Source of the DNA: Amycolatopsis sp. FBCC-B4732
Lineage (GTDB): Bacteria; Actinomycetota; Actinomycetes; Mycobacteriales; Pseudonocardiaceae
Assembly: GCF_023008405.1 (NCBI RefSeq)
Contig: NZ_CP095376.1
Span: 3,868,001 to 3,932,000, forward strand
Length of the DNA: 64,000 nt
Reading direction: 5' to 3'
The notes below the pieces were generated by a model. The model had not been told where the DNA came from. It worked only from the letters and a program-made list of their open reading frames with translations, and made no database searches. This document shows positions 42,433 through 51,615 of the stretch, in pieces. Position numbers and translations under genes: made by a program. Each line of letters opens with the position of its first letter. The first letter of the stretch is position 1.

Positions 42433-43467
42433 GTGCTGGAAGCGCTGGGCATGACTCCCGACGAAGAACGGGTCTACCGCGTGGTCGTCGGCGGGTACCG
42501 GACCGCGCCCGACGAGATCGCCGGCAAGCTCGGCGTGGACCGCGGCGAGGTGGAGCCGATCCTGGAGGTCCTGCTGGCGAAGGGGCTCGTCAACCGGGCC
42601 GACGGGTACTACGTGTCCGCCCCGCCGGACGTCTCGCTCGGCCCGCTGCTGGTGCACGGCCAGGAGAAGCTGGAGGCCGCCAGGGCCGCGGTGACCCAGC
42701 TCGCCGAGGAGTACCGCGGCAGCGCGCGGCGGCGGGACTCCGCGCAGCTCGTCGAGGTCATCACCGGGGTGGACGCGATCCGGCGGCAGGCGCTGGCCAT
42801 CCAGCGCGGCGCCCGCGAAGAGTCGCTGTGGTTCTGCCTGGAGGGCAACGTCGCGATGGCGGCGTCGGAGAACGTCGAGGAGGCGCTGGCCCAGGCCCGC
42901 GGCGTGCAGTACCGCGTGATCTACGAGACCGGCCTGCTCGAGGAACCCGGCCGGATCGTCAACGTCCTGGAGGGCATCGAGGGCGGCGAGATCGCCCGCT
43001 CGATCTCGAAGCTGCCGGTGCGCCTGGCCATCTCCGACCGCCGGGTGGCGCTGTGCCCGCTGGTCAGCCACGACAGCACGGGCGAGCCCACCGCCGCGCT
43101 CGTCCGGGAAAGCAGCCTGCTGTCCGCGCTGGTCGCGTTGTTCGAGGTCTACTGGGAACGCGCGTCGCCGCTGCGGATCGGCGACACCGCGCCCACGAGC
43201 CACCTCGACCCCGACGAGCGGCGGCTGCTGTCCCTGCTCATCGGCGGCGTCAGCGACAAGTCGATCGCGACCCAGCTCGACGTCAGCTACCGGACCGTCC
43301 AGCGGCGCCTGCAGGACCTCATGCGCCGGGTCAACGCCCGCACCCGGATGCAGCTGGCCTGGCAGGCCAGCAAGCTCGGCTGGCTGGACGAGCCGAGCCC
43401 CGGGCACCTCCTGCCGCGTGACGGCGGAAGGCACCCGGAGCCCCTGAGCGACGCTATTTCGAGCTGA
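42433..43467 (+). CDS. LuxR-type regulator with N-terminal TrmB-like winged helix
   Basis: The 344-aa protein starts with a winged helix (EERVYRVVVGGYRTAPDEIAGKLGVDRGEVEPILEVLLAKGLVNRAD), has a central sensing region (LVEVITGVDAIRRQALAIQRGA), and ends with a LuxR HTH (LDPDERRLLSLLIGGVSDKSIATQLDVSYRTVQRRLQDLMRRV). GTG 42433 is selected because AGGAGG is four bases upstream; earlier ATG codons at 42367 and 42397 have poor sites. Its 3' end overlaps the protease gene by 14 bases. Confidence 0.85.
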   Translation: MLEALGMTPDEERVYRVVVGGYRTAPDEIAGKLGVDRGEVEPILEVLLAKGLVNRADGYYVSAPPDVSLGPLLVHGQEKLEAARAAVTQLAEEYRGSARRRDSAQLVEVITGVDAIRRQALAIQRGAREESLWFCLEGNVAMAASENVEEALAQARGVQYRVIYETGLLEEPGRIVNVLEGIEGGEIARSISKLPVRLAISDRRVALCPLVSHDSTGEPTAALVRESSLLSALVALFEVYWERASPLRIGDTAPTSHLDPDERRLLSLLIGGVSDKSIATQLDVSYRTVQRRLQDLMRRVNARTRMQLAWQASKLGWLDEPSPGHLLPRDGGRHPEPLSDAISS

Positions 43468-46400
43468 GCCCGTACGCCCGCAGCACCGTCTGGTCGACGA
43501 TGTCGCCCGCGCTGTCGGTGGCTTGCACCCGCAACGCGACGTAGGAGTTCGTGGCCCCGAGCGACGGGTGGTCGATCGTGGCCTCGTACGACTTCCCGGT
43601 GCGCTTGACGTCGACGGCGCGCCAGGTCTTGCCGTCGTCGTAGGACGCCCAGGCCTTCATCGACCGCACGTCCGGCGCGGCCATCCCGTCCTGGAACCGC
43701 GCGGTCAGGCCGACCTTGGCCCGGCGACCGGCCGGGAGCCGGTTGCCGGCGTCGGCGTCCACCGCGTAGTCCAGCTGCAGCAACGGAAGCAGCGCCGGTG
43801 CCGCCGACCGGGCCGAGCGGAACGTCCACGACGTCTGCGTGCTGGTGCCGAACAGCCACTCCGGCGAATCACGCCGCACCGACAGGTCGAGCCGGTAGGT
43901 CGCCGGGTCGGCGCCGGCGGGGAAGGTGCCGTACGCGTAGGGCTGCTCCGACACGAGCTTGCCGTCCCGGAACAGCTTCGCCGACGTGGTGGCCGGCGCG
44001 GCCTGGTCGTCGCCTTCGTTGAAGCCGTAGTGCCCGGCCTGGCTGTCGACGAACTCCGGGATCCGGATCCGGAGGCTGTCACCTTCGCGTGTCGAGTCCA
44101 TGCCCGGCACGCCCCGCGGGATGGCGGGCCGGACGACCGGCGCGAACCAGTCCTCGGTGAGGTTTTCCTTGCCCGTGTAGGTGCGCGGTGCCGTGGTCAT
44201 GCCGCCGTCGAGCGGCGACATCTCGTCCCAGACCAGGCCGTGCTTGACCCGGTGCTGCCACCGGATGTCCCCCGAGCTGACGTACTCCTCCCGGGTCGAC
44301 GGCGTCGACACGTACCGCTGGTACTCGTTGACGGCGAAGTCCTGCCACGGCTTCCACGCGAACCGCTGTTCCTTGGCCTGGCCGCCGCTGCCGGTCTGCC
44401 GGTAGTGGGTGGTGACGGTCGCGGTGTTCGCCGCGGTGACCTGGTGGACGATCTTCGCCGGGATCCGGTCGCGCTCGGTCTGCACCACGTCGTAGAGGTA
44501 CGGGCTGACCGCGATCCCCCGCAGGCTCAGGAAAGCCGGGAACCACTTGAGCTTGGCGAGCAGCGCCACGCCGTCGTCGCGGTCGAGCTGGACGGTCGGG
44601 ATCGTCAGGTACGGGGCCGCGCTGATCGACGGCACCGACGCGGTCCCCCAGCCGTCCGGCACGGTGATGAAGACCATCGCCGCCCCGGCGTCCGCGGCGG
44701 CGCGGGAGACCTCGTCGCGGTTGTAGTCGGCCGGGTCCGGGTCGACGATCGCGACCTTCCCGCGGACGTTCGCCGTCGTGAAGTCCGCCGGTTTGCCCTG
44801 CCCCGCGGACACGGCTTGCAGGAGCCGCCAACCGTCCAGTTTGGGCGATCCGGCGACGTAGCGGGTCGTGAGCGGGTCACGGCCGCCCAGGACGTTCGCC
44901 GTCAACGGTGGCGCGATCCTCGACCAGCGGGAGCCGAACTCGAAGGCCCCGGTCGTCACCTTCGGCGTCGGCGTGACCCAGAGTTCGCGGGCGTAGTCGA
45001 ACTGCATGGCGTAGTTCGCGATCTTGCGCGAACCGAGTTCCCGGTAGGTGTAGTAGCTCCAGATCCCGGCCTGTTCCGACGGTTTCGGGGTCTCGATCTG
45101 CACCTTCACCGCCTTGCGGGCGTCCAGCACGATGGTCGTGTCGCCGGTGACCCGGATCTCCGGCTGGACGACCTGGTAGACGTAGTCACTGCTCTGGACG
45201 CCGTCGACCTGGGCGGTCAGGTAGTACACGCCCGCGCCGAGTTCGACCGTCAGGCTGCCGCCGCCCAGCCAGGTGTTGACGTCGAAGCGGTAGTCCTCGC
45301 CGTACATCAGCAGCCACGGCGCGCCCGTCGGCTTGCCCTGCAGGTCGAGGGCGGTGAGGGTGACCTTGTACTTCGGCGCGGTCTTGTCCGCGCCGAGCGA
45401 GGTGTGCACGACCACGCCGTCGGCGGTCGCGGTGAGCCGTCCGCTGTAGGTGCCCGCCGCCAGTTTCGCCGGGTCGCCGGTGATCGTCACCGTCGTGCTC
45501 CCGCCGGCCGGGACGTCCACAGTGGACTTGCCGAGCCGGATCCCGTCGGCGGCGGGGACGCCGGCCAGGGACTTGGCGTCGAGGGCGAGCTTCAGGGAGA
45601 CCGGCGTGGTGCCGACGTTGGTGTAGGTGACCTGCTTGGACACCGGCGCCTTGCCGTCCTCGACCGCGCCGAGGTCGAGCGTGCCGGTGGCGAAGACCTT
45701 CTGCTTCACCGCGCGCGCCACGTCGACCCGGCCGCCGCCCTGCTCGAACACCGAGAGCCCGGTGGCGGTCAGGGAAGTGCTGGACAGCGCGTCCTTGAGC
45801 TGGCTGCCCTTCCAATCGGGGTGCTGCTGGGCGAGGATCGCCGCCGCGCCCGCGACGTGCGGCGTCGCCATCGAGGTGCCCGAAGCGGCGGTGTAGTGGT
45901 CGTCGACGACGTCGCCCATGGCGGTACCCGCGGCGCGGGCGGCGACGATGCCGACGCCGGGAGCGGTGATGTCCGGCTTGACGGCGTTGTCGCCCAGGCG
46001 CGGGCCGCGGCTGGAGAACGGCGCCAGTTTCTCGTCACGGCCGACGGCGCCGACGGTCAGCGCGGCTTCGGCGGTGCCGGGCGAGCCGATCGTGTACGCG
46101 CCCTGTTCGCCGTCGTTGCCGCCGGCCACCACGAAGAGCGTGCCGGTCTGCGCGCTGAGCGCTTCGAGACCGAGGCTGAGCTCGTCGGTGCCGTCGGTCG
46201 GGCCGCCGCCGAGGCTCATGTTGACCGCCTTGGCGCCGGAGTGCGCCGCCCACTCCATCCCGGCGAGGACCCAGGACTCGTAGCCGAAGCCGTCGTCGTC
46301 GAGCACCTTGCCGACGAGCAGTTTCGCGCCCGGCGCGGCACCCTTGAGCCGGCCGCCCGAGGCCGCGCCGGAGCCCGCGATGGTCGAGGCGACGTGCGTG

Positions 46401-47161
46401 CCGTGGCCGAAGTGGTCGGTGGTGTCGGGGCTGGTCGTGAAGTTGACCGCCTCCTTCACGCGACCGGCCAGGTCGGGGTGGGTGGGGTCGTAGCCGGTGT
46501 CGAGCACCGCGACCGTGGTGCCGGTGCCGTCGTAGCCCGCGGCCCACGCCTCGGGCGCGCCGATCTGCGGGACGCTGCGGTCGAGGGAGGCGCGCACCTT
46601 GCGGTCCAGGGAGATCCGCTCGATCGCGCTGCCCGCCGACGAGGTCCAGAACGCGCCGGCGTCGGCTTTGCTGGCCCGCGCGGAGCGGCCGTTGACGCTG
46701 GTCAGCGTCGCACCCAGCTCGGCGGCGGCCGGGGCGGCCTCCTTGGCGCGGAGGTCGGCGCCCTTGCGGTAGGTGAGGATCAGCGGGAGGGTCTTCGACT
46801 GCTCGTCGGCGTAGCCCTCGGCGATCAGCTCGGTGACGTCGAAGAGGGTCCGGTCGACCTGCTTCGAGCCCAGCCGCGGGGCGACGTCCTCGGGGAAGAC
46901 GCTGAGGTGGCCGTCGACTTCCTGCTGGTGGAACCGGATCTTCTCCCGGCCGGGCGCGGGCTGGACGGTGGCGGCCTGCTTGCCGCCGGGCTGCCGTTCG
47001 ACCTGGACGACGTCACCGGTGAGCAGGGTGACCGAGTGACGTCCGGTGGCCGCGGATGGCGGTGCCGCCGTCGGGCCGGGGGCCGCGCCCGCGGCTCCGG
47101 CGGTGCCCGCGACGAGGGTGCCGACGCAGGTCAGGACCAGAACAGATGATCTCCAGTGCAT
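43454..47161 (-). CDS. Large secreted subtilisin-family serine protease (S8)
   Basis: The 1235-aa protein has a signal peptide, an inhibitor-like prodomain to about residue 200 and an S8 catalytic domain with Asp221 (VAVLDTGYDPTHPD), His253 (FGHGTHVAST), an Asn-containing GGND oxyanion region and Ser430 (SGTSMATPHVAG). A PA-like domain is inserted later, and the last 600 residues look like beta-sandwich accessory modules. It probably degrades proteins outside the cell. It is flanked by two LuxR-type regulators, one overlapping its 3' end. Confidence 0.93.
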   Translation of the reverse strand: MHWRSSVLVLTCVGTLVAGTAGAAGAAPGPTAAPPSAATGRHSVTLLTGDVVQVERQPGGKQAATVQPAPGREKIRFHQQEVDGHLSVFPEDVAPRLGSKQVDRTLFDVTELIAEGYADEQSKTLPLILTYRKGADLRAKEAAPAAAELGATLTSVNGRSARASKADAGAFWTSSAGSAIERISLDRKVRASLDRSVPQIGAPEAWAAGYDGTGTTVAVLDTGYDPTHPDLAGRVKEAVNFTTSPDTTDHFGHGTHVASTIAGSGAASGGRLKGAAPGAKLLVGKVLDDDGFGYESWVLAGMEWAAHSGAKAVNMSLGGGPTDGTDELSLGLEALSAQTGTLFVVAGGNDGEQGAYTIGSPGTAEAALTVGAVGRDEKLAPFSSRGPRLGDNAVKPDITAPGVGIVAARAAGTAMGDVVDDHYTAASGTSMATPHVAGAAAILAQQHPDWKGSQLKDALSSTSLTATGLSVFEQGGGRVDVARAVKQKVFATGTLDLGAVEDGKAPVSKQVTYTNVGTTPVSLKLALDAKSLAGVPAADGIRLGKSTVDVPAGGSTTVTITGDPAKLAAGTYSGRLTATADGVVVHTSLGADKTAPKYKVTLTALDLQGKPTGAPWLLMYGEDYRFDVNTWLGGGSLTVELGAGVYYLTAQVDGVQSSDYVYQVVQPEIRVTGDTTIVLDARKAVKVQIETPKPSEQAGIWSYYTYRELGSRKIANYAMQFDYARELWVTPTPKVTTGAFEFGSRWSRIAPPLTANVLGGRDPLTTRYVAGSPKLDGWRLLQAVSAGQGKPADFTTANVRGKVAIVDPDPADYNRDEVSRAAADAGAAMVFITVPDGWGTASVPSISAAPYLTIPTVQLDRDDGVALLAKLKWFPAFLSLRGIAVSPYLYDVVQTERDRIPAKIVHQVTAANTATVTTHYRQTGSGGQAKEQRFAWKPWQDFAVNEYQRYVSTPSTREEYVSSGDIRWQHRVKHGLVWDEMSPLDGGMTTAPRTYTGKENLTEDWFAPVVRPAIPRGVPGMDSTREGDSLRIRIPEFVDSQAGHYGFNEGDDQAAPATTSAKLFRDGKLVSEQPYAYGTFPAGADPATYRLDLSVRRDSPEWLFGTSTQTSWTFRSARSAAPALLPLLQLDYAVDADAGNRLPAGRRAKVGLTARFQDGMAAPDVRSMKAWASYDDGKTWRAVDVKRTGKSYEATIDHPSLGATNSYVALRVQATDSAGDIVDQTVLRAYGLSSK

Positions 47162-47546
47162 CGCACCAGGCTCGCCCCGCCGCGGTCATCCGTCACTAGG
47201 GCGGACGCGTCCGAATCACGACACGTCGCATCTTCGTCAGCGGGTCACGGCCGGCATTCCCGAGCCGGTACCGGTCGGCTCGACCGCGCCGTCCTGCGAG
47301 ATCGCACGCCGGATCCGGACCGTTCCTCCGGGTCAAGATCACCGGCCTGACGGTGCGCGCACCAGAGATGCGGCCGCCTCGGACAAGTACCGCGGCCTCG
47401 ACGGCCACGGCCTGACCATCGTGATCCGGGTCACCCCGCCGACCGTGGTCAACCGGCACAATGTCCGCTATCCCCGTACCAAGCGCGATCGCCTCGGTCA
47501 CGCGGTCGGCTTGGACGAGGCAGCGGGGTCCGAACAGGAGAACAAG
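47162..47546. other. Divergent promoter region between the protease and a LuxR-type gene
   Basis: The 385 bases hold no credible gene. The minus-strand protease start and the plus-strand regulator start face outward, so both promoters must lie here. I see no convincing -10/-35 pair or clear palindrome. Confidence 0.45.
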
Positions 47547-48341
47547 GTGGACAACGACGTCTCCGCGACCGAAGTGATCGGGAAACTGCTGCCCGAGCGG
47601 GTCCGTGGACTGCGGCGGCTGAGCGGCGTGCCCGTCGCTTTCGGCGGTCTCACGCGACACCACGCGGGCCGGCGGGAGCTGGTGCTCGACCGGCTGGACG
47701 GCACCCTGGGCACGTCCTTGCGCGGATTGGCCGTGCAGTCCGGCCGTGGCCTGGGCGGCAGCGTGCTGCGCGACGGCGCCGCCCGCCGGGTCGACGACTA
47801 CGCCAGCACCGTGACGATCACGCACGACTACGACCGGGTCGTGGTGCACGAGGAACGCCTCACGTCGATCTTCGCCGTGCCGGTCACCGTGCACGGATCG
47901 GTCCGCTGCGTCCTCTACGGCGCGGTCCGTGACCTCCGCCCGATCGGCGATCGGGCGCTGCACGCGGCCACCGTGCTCGCCGGACAGCTCCAGCGGGACG
48001 CCGAAGCGGCGCTCGCACCCGAACCGCCGCCGGACGCGCTCACCGAACTCGCCGCGATCGTCGACGACATCCCCGATCCGGCGCTGCGGGCCCGGCTGGC
48101 CCGCGTGCACCGCACACTGCGTGGTGAAGCACCCGAGCCGGCGAACCGGCCGGCCTTGGCGCCGCGGGAACTCGACGCGCTGCGCCTGGTCGAGGTCGGC
48201 GCCACCAACGTCGAGATCGCCGCCCGGCTCGGGCTCAGCCCGGAAACGATCAAGGCCTACCTGCGCGCCGCCATGCGCAAGCTCGACGTGCACACCCGCA
48301 CCGCGGCCGCCCACGCGGCCCGGCGGGCGGGTGTCCTCTAG
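47547..48341 (+). CDS. LuxR-type regulator with GAF-like N-terminal domain
   Basis: The 264-aa protein has an N-terminal GAF-like sensor (LSGVPVAFGGL, VLDRLDGTLGTSLRGLAVQSGRGLGG, then RLTSIFAVPVTVHGSVRCVLYGAVR) and a C-terminal LuxR HTH (LAPRELDALRLVEVGATNVEIAARLGLSPETIKAYLRAAMRKLDVHTRTAAAHAARRAGVL). GTG 47547 follows AGGAGAACAAG. The stop coincides with the left end of the IS982 element, so the terminal residue and any downstream hairpin may have been altered by the insertion. Confidence 0.85.
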   Translation: MDNDVSATEVIGKLLPERVRGLRRLSGVPVAFGGLTRHHAGRRELVLDRLDGTLGTSLRGLAVQSGRGLGGSVLRDGAARRVDDYASTVTITHDYDRVVVHEERLTSIFAVPVTVHGSVRCVLYGAVRDLRPIGDRALHAATVLAGQLQRDAEAALAPEPPPDALTELAAIVDDIPDPALRARLARVHRTLRGEAPEPANRPALAPRELDALRLVEVGATNVEIAARLGLSPETIKAYLRAAMRKLDVHTRTAAAHAARRAGVL

Positions 48342-49318
48342 ACGAGCAACGCGTAACTCGGTCAGTGGTCGTAGGCGGTCAGTGATCGGGTGATGGGCTG
48401 GCCGGTGGCGCGGTTGTGCCAGATGGCGGCGGTCAACGCGAGGAGGCGTTGGGCGATGCGGACTCCGACACCCTCGATGGTGCGGCCGCCGTGCTGTTCG
48501 AGGTTGAGCTGGCCTTTGAGGGTGTCGTTGACCGACTCGATGAGCTGACGGATGGACTTGAGCAGCGGCTCACCGGGATGAGGCTGGCGGTTGCGGTAGG
48601 ACGGACGGATCAGCCGGACCCCGCGCTCGCTGAGGTAATGGTCCAGTTCGCGGGAGACGTAGCCCTTGTCAGCGATGATCAGCAGACCGGGCCGGTCGGT
48701 GAGCAGGTGGGGTTCGTGGTCACAGATCGCCATGAGCACTTGCCGTTCGTCGACCTTGGGATCGGCCGGCGCCCAGGCGATCGGCAGTCCGGCCGGGGTG
48801 CAGACCAGGTGCAGCCGCAATCCCCAGAACCAGCGCGAGTGGGAGCGGCAGAAGCCGTATTTGGCCCAGCCGGCCAGCTCCGAACGCTTCACCGTGGGCC
48901 GGGACCGGCCGCACTCCACCGGGGTCGAGTCAACGACCCAGGTCGTGTCGGTCCACAGGTCGGTATCGGCCGCCAGCCAGCGCATGACGAGCTTGACCAG
49001 CGGCAATGCGGCACGCAGGCGGCGGTTGTAGCCGGACTGGCCGGGCAGGTAGCGGAACGCGCCGGGCATCCGGGTGGGCAGGAACCGTAGCCAGCGGGCC
49101 TCGGAGGTGAATCCCAGCAGGGCCTGGGCTACGGCCAGGGTCAACAGCTCCGCGTCGGTCAGCTTCGGCGGTCTATTCGTCCGGCCCCGGCCGGTGAGGT
49201 GGTCGTCGATTATGACGTAGAGTGCGGTGAGAAGGGTTTTCAGGTCTGTCGTCACAAACGGATCTTGGACACCCTTCGCCTGTCTCCGGTCACCACCCGG
49301 ACTTACGCATTACTCGTC
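48341..49318. mobile_element. IS982-family insertion sequence
   Basis: A 978-bp unit bordered by imperfect terminal inverted repeats: GACGAGCAACGCGTAACTC at 48341-48359 and, inverted, GACGAGTAATGCGTAAGTC at 49300-49318, with three mismatches. It encloses one intact transposase gene. No convincing target-site duplication is seen. It has landed between a LuxR-type gene and the acyl-CoA ligase. Confidence 0.82.
48362..49255 (-). CDS. IS982-family transposase
   Basis: The 297-aa transposase is complete. The DDE triad appears as Asp109 (WVVDSTPVE), Asp196 (IIADKGYVS) and Glu240 (LIESVNDTLK). The N-terminal part (LKTLLTALYVIIDDH, and KLTDAELLTLAVAQALLG) is typical of IS982. The start is GTG 49255. 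An intact frame suggests recent or active transposition. Confidence 0.9.
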   Translation of the reverse strand: MTTDLKTLLTALYVIIDDHLTGRGRTNRPPKLTDAELLTLAVAQALLGFTSEARWLRFLPTRMPGAFRYLPGQSGYNRRLRAALPLVKLVMRWLAADTDLWTDTTWVVDSTPVECGRSRPTVKRSELAGWAKYGFCRSHSRWFWGLRLHLVCTPAGLPIAWAPADPKVDERQVLMAICDHEPHLLTDRPGLLIIADKGYVSRELDHYLSERGVRLIRPSYRNRQPHPGEPLLKSIRQLIESVNDTLKGQLNLEQHGGRTIEGVGVRIAQRLLALTAAIWHNRATGQPITRSLTAYDH

Positions 49319-49322
49319 GAGC

Positions 49323-51017
49323 TCATCTCTTCAGCTCGGGGAACTGGTCGTCGCGCCACTCCCCGCCCGGCGGCTCGGTCAGCTGGTTCTCGCGCCCGCG
49401 CAGTTCGACCCGGCGGATCTTGCCCGAGAGCGTCTTGGGCAGGTCGAAGAATTCGACCCGCCGGACGCGCTGGTACGGGTTGAGCCGCTCGCGCGCGTGC
49501 CGCAGGATCGCCAACGCGGTCTCCTCCGTCGGCTCGTGACCGGGCGCCAGCGCGATGTAGGCCTTCGGCACGGCCAGCCGCACCGGGTCCGGGGCCGGGA
49601 CGACGGCCGCCTCGGCCACGGCCGGGTGCTCGACGAGCACCGACTCGAGCTCGAACGGGCTGATCTTGTAGTCGCTCGCCTTGAAGACGTCGTCGGTGCG
49701 GCCGACGTAGAAGATGTAGCCCTCGTCGTCCACGGTGGCCACGTCGCCCGTGTGGTAGTAGCCGCCGGCCATCGCCTCACCCGTGCGGTCCGGGTCGTTC
49801 TGGTAGCCCTTCATCAACGACAGCGGCTGCCGCGCGAGATCCAGGCAGATCTCGCCCTCCCCCGGCCCGGCCAGCGGCTCGCCGGTGGCCGGGTCGACCA
49901 GCACCACAGGCACACCGGGCAGCGGGCGCCCCATCGAGCCCGGCTTGACCTCGGCACCCGGGGTGTTGCCGACCTGGGCGGTCGTCTCGGTCTGGCCGAA
50001 CCCGTCCCGGATGGTCAGCCCCCACGTCCGGCGCACCTGCTCGATCACCTCGGGGTTGAGGGGTTCCCCGGCGCCGATCGCTTCGCGCAGACTGCCGGGC
50101 CGCTCCCCCAGCTCGGCCTTGATCAGCATCCGCCACACCGTCGGCGGCGCGCAGAAGCTGCTGACCTGCCGATCACGCAGCTGCCCGAGCAGCGCCGCGG
50201 CGTCGAACCGGCCGTAGTTGTGGATGAAGATCGTCGCCTCCGCGATCCACGGCGCGAAGAAGCACGACCACGCGTGCTTCGCCCAGCCCGGCGAGGAGAT
50301 GTTCAGGTGGACATCCCCCGGTCGGACACCGAGGAAGTACAACGTCGAGAGGTGACCGACCGGGTAGGACACCTGCGTGTGCTCGACCAGCTTGGGCCGC
50401 GACGTCGTGCCGGAAGTGAAGTAGAGCAAGGCCGGATCGTCCACGGCCGTCCGAGGGTGCGCGATCGGCTCCCAGTCCAGCGTGGCTGCTTCCCGCAGGT
50501 CGGCCCAGCCTTCGGCCGCCCCGACGCTGATCCGCGTGTAGCCGCCGGCGACGTCTTCGAACATGCCGGTGTCGCGGGCGTTGCAGATGACGTGGCGAGT
50601 GCCGCTGCGGACGATCCGGTCGGCCAGGTCCTCCGCCGTGACGGCGGTGGTCGTCGGCAGCAAAACGGCGCCCAGCTTGAGGATCGCCAGCATCGACTCC
50701 CACAGCTCGACCTGGTTGCCGAGCATGAGCACCACGGGATCGCTCTTCGCGACACCGCGCGCGGCCAGCCACGCCGCCAGCCGATCGGAGGCCCGGGACA
50801 TCTCGGCGAAGCTCCGCTCGACCGACGTGCCGTCTTCTTCGACGATCACCAGCGCCGGCCGGTTGTTGTCCCGGGCGATTGCGTCGAACCAGTCCACGGC
50901 CCAGTTGAACCGCTCCCCCAGCTCCGGCCACTCGAACTCGGCGACCGCCCGTTCGTGCTCGCCGCGCAGCAACAGCAACTGGTCCCGGGCAGCCCGGTAC
51001 GCCTCGGTTACGTCCAT
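49323..51017 (-). CDS. Acyl-CoA synthetase (AMP-binding, ANL superfamily)
   Basis: The 564-aa ligase activates a carboxylic acid to an acyl-CoA through an acyl-adenylate. It has the A3 P-loop YFTSGTTSRPKLV, the substrate-loop A5 region GFGQTETTAQ, the A7/A8 stretch TGDVATVDDEGYIFYVGRTDDVFKASDYKISPFELE and the catalytic Lys in KTLSGKIRRVEL. It looks like a benzoate or medium-chain acid ligase; substrate is uncertain. ATG 51017 has AGGAGTCC upstream; two earlier ATGs are possible. The IS982 copy ends a few bases after its stop. Confidence 0.92.
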   Translation of the reverse strand: MDVTEAYRAARDQLLLLRGEHERAVAEFEWPELGERFNWAVDWFDAIARDNNRPALVIVEEDGTSVERSFAEMSRASDRLAAWLAARGVAKSDPVVLMLGNQVELWESMLAILKLGAVLLPTTTAVTAEDLADRIVRSGTRHVICNARDTGMFEDVAGGYTRISVGAAEGWADLREAATLDWEPIAHPRTAVDDPALLYFTSGTTSRPKLVEHTQVSYPVGHLSTLYFLGVRPGDVHLNISSPGWAKHAWSCFFAPWIAEATIFIHNYGRFDAAALLGQLRDRQVSSFCAPPTVWRMLIKAELGERPGSLREAIGAGEPLNPEVIEQVRRTWGLTIRDGFGQTETTAQVGNTPGAEVKPGSMGRPLPGVPVVLVDPATGEPLAGPGEGEICLDLARQPLSLMKGYQNDPDRTGEAMAGGYYHTGDVATVDDEGYIFYVGRTDDVFKASDYKISPFELESVLVEHPAVAEAAVVPAPDPVRLAVPKAYIALAPGHEPTEETALAILRHARERLNPYQRVRRVEFFDLPKTLSGKIRRVELRGRENQLTEPPGGEWRDDQFPELKR

Positions 51018-51117
51018 CGTGGACTCCTCCATCCGTGGCCGACGCGAAGTCGTGGCCATGCCGAGGATTCAGCCCCGGCGACGGCCCGCACTACCCGCGA
51101 ACGGGGGTAGCGCGGGC

Positions 51118-51246
51118 CCGGACCAGCGGCCCGGCGGCGTGCATTGGCACCATCGAGATCAGGTGGTCGAATGAGCCGATCGTCGCACCGAGCTGCGTGA
51201 TCGTTTCGGTTCGGCTCAGGTCGGCCGGCATGGCCTCGGCCTTGGT
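51118..51246 (-). pseudogene. Fragment of a short-chain dehydrogenase gene
   Basis: RPAQTKAEAMPADLSRTETI, then GSFDHLISMVPMHAAGPL, resembles the part of SDR enzymes after the NAD site. The Rossmann start and YxxxK active site are missing, so only a fragment remains. It lies between the ligase and the LysR gene. Confidence 0.5.
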
Positions 51247-51349
51247 CTGCGCCGGCCTCCCGAGCAGCGTTCCGGCGCCCGCAACGGGAGTCGCAGCGGG
51301 TCCGCGAAGATCATCAGGCACGCCCCGCAGCTCAACCACCTCACCCCCG

Positions 51350-51615
51350 TCGAACTCGGCTTCGACCGCGGCGCGCCTGCGCGACGCCGGCGTCGAAGAG
51401 ATCCGCGTAATCGACGAGGCGGGGGACTTCGGCAGCACCTGGTACTGGGCGCATCCACTGCGACATAGAGTCCTGCGAGTACCCGCCGTTGCTGGAGGAA
51501 ATCGGCTACGTGCCGAAGTGGCGCCACGCGCCGGGCGAGGAGGTCCGCCAGCACGCCATCACCATCGCGAAGCACTACGACCGCTACACGGTGCTGCCGC
51601 GCCATCCGGGCGAAA
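51350..51615 (+). pseudogene. Fragment of a flavin-containing (Baeyer-Villiger) monooxygenase gene
   Basis: ARLRDAGVEEIRVIDEAGDFGSTWYW in one frame continues in another as IHCDIESCEYPPLLEEIGYVPKW and APGEEVRQHAITIAKHYDRYTVLP. The order matches the N-terminal FAD region of Baeyer-Villiger monooxygenases, with loss of the RYPG segment and a frameshift. The gene ends abruptly where the LysR gene begins on the other strand. Confidence 0.65.

Noticed and set aside
48333..49325. Target-site duplication flanking the IS982 element
   Set aside because: Bases next to the two ends do not match over 6-9 positions, so no duplication can be claimed.
49227..51110. A 627-codon frame on the plus strand across the acyl-CoA ligase
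   Set aside because: It is antisense to a clear ANL-family gene and lacks any recognisable motif.
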